Shown piece after piece: positions 39,669 to 47,812 of a stretch of 64,000 nucleotides of DNA (within the stretch, counting starts at the first letter, position 1; the number at the start of each line of letters is the position of its first letter). Under the pieces are notes generated by a model. The model was given only the letters and a program-made list of their open reading frames with translations. It ran no database searches and was not told the DNA's origin. The position numbers and the translations under genes are program-made. This DNA is from Burkholderiaceae bacterium (lineage in GTDB: Bacteria > Pseudomonadota > Gammaproteobacteria > Burkholderiales > Burkholderiaceae_C): assembly GCA_024235955.1 (NCBI GenBank), contig JACKLJ010000001.1:1101501-1165500 (forward strand), written 5' to 3'.

Positions 39669-40259
39669 TTGAGCGATACCCACGCCCTTGACACGCTGGT
39701 GCAGTCGCTGCGGCGTCTGCCGGGGGTGGGCGTGCGCTCGGCCCAGCGCATGGCGTTTCACCTACTGCAGCACGACCGCGAGGGCGCGCAGGTGCTGGCG
39801 CGGTCGCTGCAGGAGGCGGTGGCGCAGGTGCGGCACTGCGCGCGCTGCTACACCTTCACCGAAAGCGAGATCTGCGCCACCTGCAGCGATCCGCAGCGCG
39901 ACGCCAGCAAGCTCTGCGTGGTGGAAACCCCGGCCGACCAGGCCGCGCTGGAGCGCACCGGCGCGTTCAAGGGCCGCTACTTCGTGCTGATGGGCAAGCT
40001 CAGCCCGCTGGACGGCATCGGCCCGCGCGACATCGGCGTGCACAAGCTCATTGAGCGCGCCACCGATGGCCTGGTGCAGGAGGTGATCCTGGCCACCAAC
40101 TTCACCGCCGAGGGCGAGGCCACGGCGCACGTGATCGCGCAGGCGCTCAAGGCGCGCGGGCTCACGGTCACGCGCCTGGCGCGCGGCGTGCCGGCAGGCA
40201 GCGAGCTGGAGTACGTCGATCTGGGCACCATCGCGCACGCGCTGGTCGACCGGCGTTGA
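39669..40259 (+). CDS. recR: Recombination mediator RecR
   Basis: A 196-residue RecFOR-pathway protein that loads RecA at gaps. It has the N-terminal helix-hairpin-helix (SLRRLPGVGVRSAQRMAFHL), a four-Cys zinc finger (CARCYTFTESEICATC, about residues 57-72), the Toprim domain (LCVVETPADQAALE ... YFVLMGKLSPLDGIGP) and the Walker-B-like EVILATNFTAEGEATAHVI. The frame has no ATG near the N-terminus; TTG at 39669 gives the family length and is preceded by GGAAAGAA. A family B copy separates it from ybaB, so coupling between the two has been broken. Confidence 0.95.
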   Translation: MSDTHALDTLVQSLRRLPGVGVRSAQRMAFHLLQHDREGAQVLARSLQEAVAQVRHCARCYTFTESEICATCSDPQRDASKLCVVETPADQAALERTGAFKGRYFVLMGKLSPLDGIGPRDIGVHKLIERATDGLVQEVILATNFTAEGEATAHVIAQALKARGLTVTRLARGVPAGSELEYVDLGTIAHALVDRR

Positions 40260-40271
40260 GCGTGCACGACG

Positions 40272-40335
40272 GCCCGCAGTTGCTATCTTTCGAATAGCTG
40301 CCGCCACCGATGGAGCAAGGGCTGGTGGCCGGTTC
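40272..40335 (+). repeat. Family A dispersed repeat after recR
   Basis: TTGCTATCTTTCGAATAGCT, GCCGCCACCG, AGCAAGGGCTGGTGGCC and GGTTCGATTGG follow the family pattern with several changes. It begins 13 bp after the recR stop. Confidence 0.7.
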
Positions 40336-40411
40336 GATTGGAAGGCGCGCCGATCGCGTGGCTGGCGTTGGCGTCAGGCCTCAGAACAGCGTGCACGCGC
40401 CACCTATGAAC

Positions 40412-40439
40412 GGTGGTGCCGACGTGCGTCGGCATCACC
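40412..40439. repeat. Strong hairpin between recR and the binding-protein gene
   Basis: GGTGGTGCCGAC (40412-40423) and GTCGGCATCACC (40428-40439) pair at 11 of 12 positions around a GTGC loop. It could be a terminator for recR without a U-run or a leader structure for the downstream gene. Confidence 0.55.
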
Positions 40440-40557
40440 ACAGCATGCATCGTCCGGCGTAAGAGAAAACCCCATCGGGTTTGATCCGGATGGCAGCGCG
40501 TCATGGCCTCGGCTAACGTAAGACGCGTCCCCCGTTCCGGGGATTGCGCTGCTGCTG

Positions 40558-41610
40558 GTGGAAGTCTTGCCGAACCTGTCTCTGAACCGTCGCGCCGTGC
40601 TGGCGGCGCCCGCCCTGTTGCTGACCGGGCTTGGCGCGCGCGCGCAATCGGCGCCGGCCAGCGCCCAGCGCAGAAAAGTGGTGTTGGCCCTCGGCGGCAA
40701 GACCGCTCTCTACTACCTGCCGGTCACGCTGGCCGACCAGTTGGGCTTCTTCCGGGACGAGGGCCTGGACGTGGAGTTGCGCGACCACGCCGGCGGCAGC
40801 CTGGCCCGCCAATCCATGGTCGACGGCCAGGCCGACGTGGTCGCCGGCGCCTACGAGAACACCATCTTCCTGCGCCAGACCGGCCCCAGCGCCACCGCGT
40901 TTGTGTTCTTCAGCCGTGCGCCGCAGATGGTCTTCGGCGTGTCCAACCGCACCCTGCACGATTTCCGGTCGCCCACGCAATTGCGGGGCCGGCGTATCGG
41001 CATTACGGCGCGGGATTCGTCGAGCCACTGGTTCACCAGCCTCGTGCTGGCACGCGCACGGCTGACGAGCGCCGATGTGAACCTGGTGGGCATCGGCAAC
41101 ACCGTGGCTGCCGTGACGGCGTTGCGCGAAGGCCAGGTGGACGCCATCGCCAACATCGATCCGGTGATCAGCCTGCTCGAATACCGGCAGGACATCCGCG
41201 TGCTGTGGGACACCCGCTCGTTGCGTGGCACCAAGGATTTCTACGGCGGCCTGACACCGGGCGGCTGCCTCTATGCGCGGCAGGATTTCCTGCTGCGCTC
41301 GCGCGAGGTGGTACAGGGCCTGACCAACGCCATGCTGCGGGCGCTGAAGTGGCTGCAGACGGCCGGGCCGGGCGATCTGGTCAAGGCCGTACCCGAGGCC
41401 TACATGTACGGCGATCGCGCGGTCTACCTGGCTGCCTTCGACAAATCGCGCGAGGCGCTGTCACCCGACGGCATGGTGAGCGAGGAAAGCATCGCCACCG
41501 CCCACCGCGTGCTGGCCGGCCAGGAGTTCATGCGCCAGCCCGCGCGCCCGATCTCGCCGGGCGCCACCTACACCTACGACTTCGTGCGCCGGGCTCCGGC
41601 GCGCAGCTGA
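40558..41610 (+). CDS. NitT/TauT-type ABC transporter substrate-binding protein
   Basis: A 350-residue periplasmic binding protein of the NMT1/SsuA-like family (nitrate, sulfonate, taurine, pyrimidine precursors). It has an export signal with paired arginines (LNRRAVLAAPALLLTGLGARAQS), then KVVLALGGKTALYYLPVTLA and LGFFRDEGLDVELRDHAGGS, typical of the first lobe, and VDAIANIDPVISLLEYRQDI in the second. GTG at 40558 is assumed; TTG at 40567 is preceded by GGTGGAAG and is equally possible. No permease or ATPase gene is next to it, so it is an orphan here and its ligand is unknown. Confidence 0.85.
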   Translation: MEVLPNLSLNRRAVLAAPALLLTGLGARAQSAPASAQRRKVVLALGGKTALYYLPVTLADQLGFFRDEGLDVELRDHAGGSLARQSMVDGQADVVAGAYENTIFLRQTGPSATAFVFFSRAPQMVFGVSNRTLHDFRSPTQLRGRRIGITARDSSSHWFTSLVLARARLTSADVNLVGIGNTVAAVTALREGQVDAIANIDPVISLLEYRQDIRVLWDTRSLRGTKDFYGGLTPGGCLYARQDFLLRSREVVQGLTNAMLRALKWLQTAGPGDLVKAVPEAYMYGDRAVYLAAFDKSREALSPDGMVSEESIATAHRVLAGQEFMRQPARPISPGATYTYDFVRRAPARS

Positions 41611-41628
41611 GCGCGGCGGGCGCGGGCT

Positions 41629-43227
41629 TCAGCGGCGCTTCTTGCCCTTGGCGCTGCCCTTGCCGGCGCTGGCCTTGGAGCTGCTTTTGGCGCCGCGGTT
41701 GCCGGCGGCTTTCGAGCCGCCACCTTGGCCCTTGGCGCCGCGTGCGTGGGCGTTATCACGGCGTCCGCCGTCTTCGCCTCGTGCCCGTCGGTTGGCGGCC
41801 TTGCCGTGCCGCACGCCTTCGCTCGCCGCGGCTTCGGCCGCACGCACCGGCAGGTACAGGGTCACGGCCTGGCCACGGCGCAGGGCAGCACCTGCGTGCA
41901 TCTTGTTCCATCCCGCCACGGTGCTGGCAGGCAAGTCGTAACGGGCTGCCAGGCGTGCCAGGGAGTCGTTCTTGCGGGCACGCACCGTGACGCGCTTCAG
42001 GATGATTTCCGGTGTGAAGGCCAAGCTGGCGTTGTCGACCACCTGGCTGGCCACCGCCGCCGGCGCACCATCGGCGCGCGGCACCAGCAGCGTGGACCCG
42101 GCCTTGACCATCATGTTCTTCGGGATGCCGTTGACGTCGCGGAAGTCGTCGAGGTCCATGCCCACGCGCCTGGCGGCTTCGCGCGAGGGCATGGTGGAGG
42201 GCGCCACCCAGGCCGTCCACGACGCCAGCTTGGCCGGGTCGTAGGCCTTCAGGTTCTTCTGGAACAGCGCCGCGTTGTCCCAGGGCAGCAGCACCTGCGG
42301 CGTGCCGGTGGCAAAGATGACCGGCTTGCGGTGCGAGGGGTTGAGCGCCTTGAAGTCTTCCAGCCGCACCTCGGCCAGCTTGGCGGCCACGGCGACGTCG
42401 ATGTCGCGCCTGATGTCCACCGTGTCGAAGTACGGGTGGTTGCCGATGTCCGGCAGCGTGGCGCCAAAGCCGCCGGGCCGCGCCACGATGTTCTTGATGG
42501 CCTGCAGCTTGGGCACGTAGTTGCGCGTTTCGGCCGGCATGTTGAGGTCGGCGTAGCCGGTGCCCAGGCCGGCCTCCTGGTTGCGCTTGATGGCGCGCGC
42601 CACGTTGCCTTCGCCCCAGTTGTACGCGGCCAGAGCCAGGTGCCAGTCGCCGAACATGCCGTGCAGCTTTTCCAGGTAGTCGAGCGCGGCGCGGGTGGAG
42701 CCGAGCACGTCGCGCCGGTCGTCGCGGAAGATGTTCTGCTTGAGATCGAAGTGGCGGCCGGTGGCGGGCATGAACTGCCACATGCCGGCGGCCTTGGCGC
42801 TCGACACCGCCTGCGGGTTGAAGGCCGATTCGACGAAAGGCAGCAGCGCCAGCTCGGTGGGCATCTGCCGCAGCTCCAGCTCCTCGACGATGTGGAACAG
42901 GTACATGCGCGAGCGCTCGGTCATGCGCTCGATGTAATCGGGCCGGGCGGCGTACCACTCTTCCTGCTTGTGCACCAGATCGTTGTCGAGATCCGGCATG
43001 GCAAAGCCGCGCCGGATGCGGTCCCACAGATCCACCGGCGTGGCCAGGTTGGCCACGCGGTCGGAATGCACCTCGGCCACGGGCACCGGCGGCATGGTGC
43101 CGGTGCGCGGGGTCGACGTGGTGGCCGGCCTGGCGGGGCCGCCTTCAGCCTGGGTGGTGGTGCCGGGGGCCGCGCAGCCGGCCAGCCATACGGTGGCGGC
43201 CAGCGCCAGCCAGGAAATCCATCTCAT
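41629..43227 (-). CDS. mltD: Membrane-bound lytic murein transglycosylase D-like lipoprotein
   Basis: A 532-residue lipoprotein. The signal MRWISWLALAATVWLAGC ends in a lipobox (LAGC). The SLT/GH23 domain has the catalytic Glu in ALLPFVESAFNPQAVSSAKA, then AGMWQFMPATGRHFDL and LALAAYNWGEGNVARAI (about residues 130-230). Further on are a DUF-type region and one or more LysM modules (RVTVRARKNDSLARLAARYD at about 425). The last about 70 residues are a very basic Lys/Arg/Gly/Ala/Ser tail, which is unusual and could bind nucleic acid or anionic polymers. It cleaves peptidoglycan glycan strands. The start overlaps the gloB stop (ATGA). Confidence 0.93.
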   Translation of the reverse strand: MRWISWLALAATVWLAGCAAPGTTTQAEGGPARPATTSTPRTGTMPPVPVAEVHSDRVANLATPVDLWDRIRRGFAMPDLDNDLVHKQEEWYAARPDYIERMTERSRMYLFHIVEELELRQMPTELALLPFVESAFNPQAVSSAKAAGMWQFMPATGRHFDLKQNIFRDDRRDVLGSTRAALDYLEKLHGMFGDWHLALAAYNWGEGNVARAIKRNQEAGLGTGYADLNMPAETRNYVPKLQAIKNIVARPGGFGATLPDIGNHPYFDTVDIRRDIDVAVAAKLAEVRLEDFKALNPSHRKPVIFATGTPQVLLPWDNAALFQKNLKAYDPAKLASWTAWVAPSTMPSREAARRVGMDLDDFRDVNGIPKNMMVKAGSTLLVPRADGAPAAVASQVVDNASLAFTPEIILKRVTVRARKNDSLARLAARYDLPASTVAGWNKMHAGAALRRGQAVTLYLPVRAAEAAASEGVRHGKAANRRARGEDGGRRDNAHARGAKGQGGGSKAAGNRGAKSSSKASAGKGSAKGKKRR

Positions 43228-43994
43228 CGGAACTCGTTCTTCCATTGACGCAGCGCGGCGAACACCGCCACCTCGTCGGTTGCGGAGGCCGCGTGCGCGC
43301 GCACGGCTTGCGTGACGCTGGCTTCGCGGCTGCGGAGAAAGGGGTTGACGGCGCGTTCGGTGTCGATGCGCGAAGGCAGCGTGGGCCGACCTTCTTCGCG
43401 CAACCGCTCGCACTGCTGCTCGTAGGCGGCCAGCGCGTGGTTGCCGGGCTCCACCGCGCGCGCAAAGCGCAGGTTGGACAGCGTGTACTCGTGCGCGCAA
43501 CACACCCGCGTGGCGCCGGGCAGGGCGGCCAGCCGGTCGAGCGAGGCCAGCATCTGCGCCGGCGTGCCCTCGAACAGGCGCCCGCAACCGCCGGAAAACA
43601 GCGTGTCGCCGCAGAACAGCAGCGGCGCGCCGTCCAGGTCCGGGCAGAAATAGGCGATGTGGCCGGCCGTGTGGCCCGGCACGTCGATCACCTCGAAGGC
43701 CAGGCCCAGCGTGCGCACCACGTCGCCACCCTTCACGCGCACCAGCGGCTCGGGCACGGCTTCCGTGGCCGGGCCGAACACCTGGGCGCCGGTGGCGGCC
43801 CGCAGTTCGGCCACGCCGCCGGTGTGATCGGCATGGTGGTGCGTGACTAGAATGCTCGCCAGCGTGAGCGATCGCTGCCGCAGCGCCTCGAGCACCGGCG
43901 CGGCGTCGCCCGGGTCCACCACCAGGGCTTGCGCGCCGTCGTGCAACAACCAGAGGTAGTTGTCGCTGAAGGCCGGCAGTGCTATCAATTCCAT
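43224..43994 (-). CDS. gloB: Hydroxyacylglutathione hydrolase (glyoxalase II)
   Basis: A 256-residue metallo-beta-lactamase-fold enzyme that hydrolyses S-lactoylglutathione to lactate and glutathione in methylglyoxal detoxification. The metal motif is THHHADHTGG (about residue 51), followed by VPGHTAGHIAYF, FCGDTLFSGGCGRLFEG and CAHEYTLSNLRFA, and the C-terminal VNPFLR substrate region. The start MELIALPAFSDNYLW is standard. It is divergent from the methyltransferase/rnhA pair and overlaps mltD. Confidence 0.96.
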   Translation of the reverse strand: MELIALPAFSDNYLWLLHDGAQALVVDPGDAAPVLEALRQRSLTLASILVTHHHADHTGGVAELRAATGAQVFGPATEAVPEPLVRVKGGDVVRTLGLAFEVIDVPGHTAGHIAYFCPDLDGAPLLFCGDTLFSGGCGRLFEGTPAQMLASLDRLAALPGATRVCCAHEYTLSNLRFARAVEPGNHALAAYEQQCERLREEGRPTLPSRIDTERAVNPFLRSREASVTQAVRAHAASATDEVAVFAALRQWKNEFR

Positions 43995-44149
43995 GACACG
44001 CGAATTCTAAATGACGCCGGTTGGGGGCCGTTGATGCAGTTTTTGATGGAAGCGCGGCCAGGCTGGCCGGCAGGCTGCGGCGGCACCCGGAGGGCGAGCC
44101 CGGCCAAGCGTCCCGGGCCGCGCGAGAACATACCACCAACCGAGCCCGC

Positions 44150-45028
44150 ATGATCGGCCTTCACGATTGGTTTCAGACCCCGCCGGGCCAGCATGTGCTG
44201 GCCTGGGAGCGCGAGCGTTTCGACGCCGCACTGGCCGACGTGTTCGGCTACCACGCGCTGCAACTGGGCCTGGCCGACATCGACGCGCTGGCCGCCAACC
44301 GCATGCCGCACCGCTGGCTGGCCATGGGGGCGCCCACGGTTTCCGCGGTCACGCCTGAACCTGCGGCCGAGCACACGCCCGGCGCCGCGCCGGCGGCCGA
44401 ACCCGGAGCGGCCCGGCCGCCCGTCCCGCCGCAGGCCCCGGCGGCGCCCCGCCTGGCGCTGGTCGCCGATCCCACGGCGCTGCCGTTCGCCGAGGCCAGC
44501 CTGGACCTGGTGGTGCTGCCGCACACCCTGGAGCTGAGCCACGATCCGCACGCTGCGCTGCGCGAGGTGCAGCGCGTGCTGGTGCACGAGGGCAGGGTGG
44601 CGATCGCCGGATTCAACCCGCTCAGCCTGTGGGGCTTCAAGCAGATGCGCGTGCATCTGTTGCGCCATCTGGGCGGGCGTGGCCGGCTGTTCCTGCCCGA
44701 GGCGGGCGAGTTCCTCGGCCACCGGCGCCTGCGTGACTGGCTGCGACTGCTGGAGTTCGAGGTCGAGGCCGTGCACTTCGGCTGCTGGTCGCCCGCCGTG
44801 CGCTCGGCCAGCGCGCTGGCGCGCTTCGCCTGGATGGACCGGCTCGGCGAGCGCTGGTGGCCGGTGTTCGGCGCCACCTACCTCGTCGTGGCGGTCAAGC
44901 GCACGCAGGGTGCCAAGCTGGTGGGCCAGACCTGGAAGACCGCGCCGGCCGTTGCGGGTGCTCCTGTATCCATAGCTGGCCGCGCCGGCCACACAAGGTC
45001 TGGGGCCCAAAAAATCACTGAAGAATGA
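44150..45028 (+). CDS. Methyltransferase-like protein without a clear SAM motif I
   Basis: A 292-residue protein whose C-terminal half resembles Methyltransf_11 proteins: ALPFAEASLDLVVLPHTLEL, HAALREVQRVLVHEGRVAIA and GFNPLSLWGFKQ are the post-I, II and III blocks. The N-terminal half (DWFQTPPGQHVLAWERERFD, VFGYHALQLG) is typical of the protein found between gloB and rnhA in betaproteobacteria. The Gly-rich motif I expected before it is replaced by an Ala/Pro-rich stretch (about residues 66-102), so SAM binding is doubtful. The last about 20 residues (SIAGRAGHTRSGAQK) come from a family A repeat. Its stop overlaps the rnhA start (ATGA). Confidence 0.82.
   Translation: MIGLHDWFQTPPGQHVLAWERERFDAALADVFGYHALQLGLADIDALAANRMPHRWLAMGAPTVSAVTPEPAAEHTPGAAPAAEPGAARPPVPPQAPAAPRLALVADPTALPFAEASLDLVVLPHTLELSHDPHAALREVQRVLVHEGRVAIAGFNPLSLWGFKQMRVHLLRHLGGRGRLFLPEAGEFLGHRRLRDWLRLLEFEVEAVHFGCWSPAVRSASALARFAWMDRLGERWWPVFGATYLVVAVKRTQGAKLVGQTWKTAPAVAGAPVSIAGRAGHTRSGAQKITEE
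44955..45018 (+). repeat. Family A repeat at the 3' end of the methyltransferase-like gene
   Basis: TCCATAGCTGGCCGCGCC, GGCCACACAAGG, TCTGGGGCCCAAAAAATCAC follow the family order with changes. It is within the reading frame and reaches to 10 bp before the stop. Confidence 0.65.
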
Positions 45029-45477
45029 ACCACATCGAGATCTACACCGACGGTGCCTGCAAGGGCAACCCCGGCCCCGGCGGCTGGGGCGTGCTGCTGC
45101 GCAGCGCGGGTCATGAAAAAGAGCTGTTCGGCGGCGAGCCGCTGACCACCAACAACCGCATGGAGCTCACGGCGGTGATCGAGGCGCTGTCGGCCCTCAA
45201 GCGGCCGTGCGAGGTGGATCTCTACCTCGACAGCCAGTACGTGCGCCAGGGCATCACCGAATGGATCGCCGGCTGGAAGGCGCGCGGCTGGCGCACCAGC
45301 ACCAAGCAGCCGGTGAAGAACGTGGACCTGTGGCAGAAGCTGGACGCGCTGGTCAGCGGCGGCGGGCACCGCATCCACTGGCACTGGGTGCGCGGCCACG
45401 CCGGCCACCCGGAGAACGAGCGGGCGGATGCTCTGGCGAACAAAGGAGTGCCTCCGGGAAAAGGGGCACCCCCCTGA
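45025..45477 (+). CDS. rnhA: Ribonuclease HI
   Basis: A 150-residue endonuclease for the RNA of RNA:DNA hybrids. The catalytic acidic residues are in YTDGACKGNPGPGGWG (Asp8), NRMELTAVIEAL (Glu), YLDSQYVRQGI (Asp) and NERADALAN (Asp), with HWHWVRGHAGHPENE before the last. The core ends at about residue 140; the final about ten residues (VPPGKGAPP) are encoded by the start of a family B repeat that also provides the stop. Start codon overlaps the upstream stop. Confidence 0.97.
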   Translation: MNHIEIYTDGACKGNPGPGGWGVLLRSAGHEKELFGGEPLTTNNRMELTAVIEALSALKRPCEVDLYLDSQYVRQGITEWIAGWKARGWRTSTKQPVKNVDLWQKLDALVSGGGHRIHWHWVRGHAGHPENERADALANKGVPPGKGAPP

Positions 45478-45700
45478 GTCGCCTTCGGCGCCTCGGTGCT
45501 CGCCGCCAGAGGCGTCGGCCCTTCGGCCTGCCCAGACCTGCGCAGGCAGGTCTGGAGCCGCGGGCCTCAGCCCCCTCTTGCTTTGTGAGGGGCACCGCCA
45601 CCGGCCGGTACAAGCCCGGCCACGGCGGTCGCTGGCTTGGCCTGCTCCGCGGCCTTCTGACTTGCTCCCTCTACCGCGGAGAGAGCGGCCGAGTGAGGGG
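45460..45700 (+). repeat. Family B 3'-end repeat after rnhA (long form)
   Basis: CACCCCCCTGAGTCGCCTTC contains the rnhA stop. Then GCCTCGGTGCTCGCCGCCAG, CCTGCGCAGGCAGGTCTGGA, GCCGCGGGCCTCAGCCCCCT, GGCCGGTACAAGCCCGGCCA, GGCGGTCGCTGGCTTGGCCT and GCTCCGCGGCC. It combines the blocks seen in the shorter copies with those after ybaB. Confidence 0.9.
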
Positions 45701-45791
45701 CGTCTGCCTCCGGATTTTTAAGCCTTTTGGGCCTCTGGTCCTTGCCTGGCGGGCGCAGGCAGCTCTTTTTTCGATAGCGGTTACAGGGCGT
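45478..45791. other. 314-bp interval made of repeats
   Basis: Between the convergent rnhA and phaC genes. Nearly all of it is accounted for by a family B copy from the rnhA side and a family A copy (45735-45785) from the phaC side. I see no gene in it. Confidence 0.75.
45735..45786 (-). repeat. Family A dispersed repeat after phaC
   Basis: GGTCCTTGCCTGGCGGGCGC, AGGCAGCTCTTTTTTCGATA and GCGGTT are the reverse complement of the family core. It begins 6 bp after the phaC stop, in the sense direction of phaC. Confidence 0.75.
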
Positions 45792-47651
45792 CTACTCGGC
45801 GTAGCGCTTCATCACGTAGGTGCCGGGGGCGTCGCAGAGCGCGCTGCGGGGCGGGATGGGCTTGGCCTTGACGGGGGCTGATGAGTGGGCGGCCAGCCAG
45901 GCTTGCCAGGCGGGCCACCAGGAGCCTTCGTGCTGCTCGGCGCCGGCGAACCAGGCGTCGGCGTCCTGCCAGGGGCCGTCGGCGGGGCGGGTGGCCTGCC
46001 GGTAGCGGCGGTTGCGGTGGCCGGGCTCCGACAGGATGCCGGCGTTGTGGCCGCCGTTGGTCAGCGCGAAGCTGATCTCGGCGTGGCAGAGCAGGTGCAG
46101 CTTGTAGACCGATTTCCACGGCGAGACGTGGTCGCGCTCGGTGCCCACCATGAACACCGGCACCTCCAGGTCGGCCAGCGAGATGGGCCGGCCGTCCACC
46201 AGGTAGCGGCCGCTGGCGAAGGCGTTCTTCAGGTACAGCGCCACCAGGTATTCATGGTGCATGCGGGCCGGCAGGCGGGTGGTGTCGGCGTTCCAGGCCA
46301 TCAGGTCGTTCGGCTGTTCGCGCTCGCCCATCAGGTACTCGCGCATCTGGCGCGTCCACACCAGGTCGCGCGAATGCAGGAACTGGAACGAGCCCGCCAT
46401 CTGCTTGCCGGTGAGAAAGCCCTGGCCCTGCGTCAGGTGGTCGAGCAGGCTGACCTGGCTCTCGTCGATGAACAGGCCCAGCTCGCCGGGCTCGGAAAAA
46501 TCGGTCTGGGCGGCCAGCAGGCTCAGGGTCTGCAGCGCAGGCAGGTGCTCGTAGCCCGCCACGCCGGCCGGGCGCGCCAGCGCGGCGGCGGCCATGGCCA
46601 GCAGCGTGCCGCCCAGGCAGTAGCCCATGGCGTGCAGTACCTTCGAGCCGCTGTTCTCGCCCACGGCGGCCATGGCGTCGAGCACGCCGTGCTTGAGGTA
46701 GTCGTCCATGGTGAGGTCGCGGTCGGCCTCGTCGGGGTTGCGCCACGACACCATGTAGACCGTGTGCCCCTGCTCCACCAGATAGCGCGCCATCGAGTTG
46801 TGCGGCGACAGGTCGAGGATGTAGTACTTCATGATCCACGACGGCAGGATGAGCAGCGGCTCCGGGTGCACCTGGTCGGTCTGCGGCGCGTAGCGGATCA
46901 GCTCGATCAGCTGGTTGCGGTAGACCACCTTGCCGGGCGTCACGGCCACGTTCACGCCCACCTGGAAGCGCTCGGCGTTGGCCACGTCGTCCGGCGTGGG
47001 CACGTGGGTGGCGTCGGCCAGCCAGTTGAGCGCGCCCTGGGCCAGGTGCTGGCCGCGCGAGGCGCTGATGTCCTGCTGCACCACCGGGTTGGTGGCCGGC
47101 CAGTTGGCCGGCGTCAGCATGCCCAGCCACTGGCGGGCGAAGAAATCCACCAGCTGCGTGTGGTGCGCGCTCACGCCGCGCACGCACGAGGCCGTGCGCC
47201 AGAACGCCTCGGCATTGCGAAAGCCCGCGCGCCACAGCGAGTACGGCCACTGGGCCCAGGCCTCGTCGCGGAAGCGCGGGTCGTCGTCGTGCACGCCGAT
47301 GCCTTCAGACTCGCTGCCGTCCTGCTGGCGCCAGGTGTCCTGCGCCAGCCGCGCGGCCAGCGCCGCCAGCTCCATCTGCCGGCCGGGCGAGGCGCCCAGA
47401 TGCCAGGCCCAGTCGACGAAGGCCAAGCTGAGCGCGATGGGCGACAGGTTGCCCGCCGCCGGCGCCGCGGCGGTCTGCACCAGGCGGTCGAGCCGCTCGG
47501 TCGGCGTTTCGGTGGCCGGCGCCTTGGGGCCCGGCACGTGGCCGTTGGCCATCACCGGCGCGGCGGGTGCTGCGGCGGCCCTGGGCGCGGCAACGGGCTG
47601 GCGGCGCCGGCGGGCGGCGGTGGGGCGGGCGGAAGGCTTGCTGGATGCCAT
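45792..47651 (-). CDS. phaC: Poly(3-hydroxyalkanoate) synthase, class I-like
   Basis: A 619-residue PHA polymerase that joins (R)-3-hydroxyacyl-CoA units into storage polyester on granules. The lipase-like box is MGYCLGGTLLAMAAA, with the nucleophilic Cys at about residue 345; the catalytic Asp (VGTERDHVSPWKS) and His (LTNGGHNAGILSEP) follow. The PhaC N-terminal domain (DFFARQWLGMLTPANWPATN ... QTDQVHPEPLLILPSWIMKY) is complete. The first 60 residues are Ala/Pro/Arg-rich. MASSKPSARPT is the preferred start. No phaA, phaB or phasin gene is adjacent. Confidence 0.94.
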   Translation of the reverse strand: MASSKPSARPTAARRRRQPVAAPRAAAAPAAPVMANGHVPGPKAPATETPTERLDRLVQTAAAPAAGNLSPIALSLAFVDWAWHLGASPGRQMELAALAARLAQDTWRQQDGSESEGIGVHDDDPRFRDEAWAQWPYSLWRAGFRNAEAFWRTASCVRGVSAHHTQLVDFFARQWLGMLTPANWPATNPVVQQDISASRGQHLAQGALNWLADATHVPTPDDVANAERFQVGVNVAVTPGKVVYRNQLIELIRYAPQTDQVHPEPLLILPSWIMKYYILDLSPHNSMARYLVEQGHTVYMVSWRNPDEADRDLTMDDYLKHGVLDAMAAVGENSGSKVLHAMGYCLGGTLLAMAAAALARPAGVAGYEHLPALQTLSLLAAQTDFSEPGELGLFIDESQVSLLDHLTQGQGFLTGKQMAGSFQFLHSRDLVWTRQMREYLMGEREQPNDLMAWNADTTRLPARMHHEYLVALYLKNAFASGRYLVDGRPISLADLEVPVFMVGTERDHVSPWKSVYKLHLLCHAEISFALTNGGHNAGILSEPGHRNRRYRQATRPADGPWQDADAWFAGAEQHEGSWWPAWQAWLAAHSSAPVKAKPIPPRSALCDAPGTYVMKRYAE

Positions 47652-47812
47652 GAGCGTGCGGACGAACCTCAAAAAAACAATTATGGTCAGCCACAAGTCT
47701 GACATCCGTGTGGCACGGCAGCTATATTGATGCCGGTCAAGGGCGCTGGCCACGCCGCGCGCCAAGATCGATAAATTATCGGCAACTCGCCGCGCACCAG
47801 GGATCTGCGTTC

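Noticed and set aside
40441..40560. Possible thiamine pyrophosphate riboswitch before the NitT-type binding protein (GTTTGATCCGGATGGCAGCG)
   Set aside because: Only one segment recalls the TPP motif; the CUGAGA and the closing P1 helix are missing on either strand.
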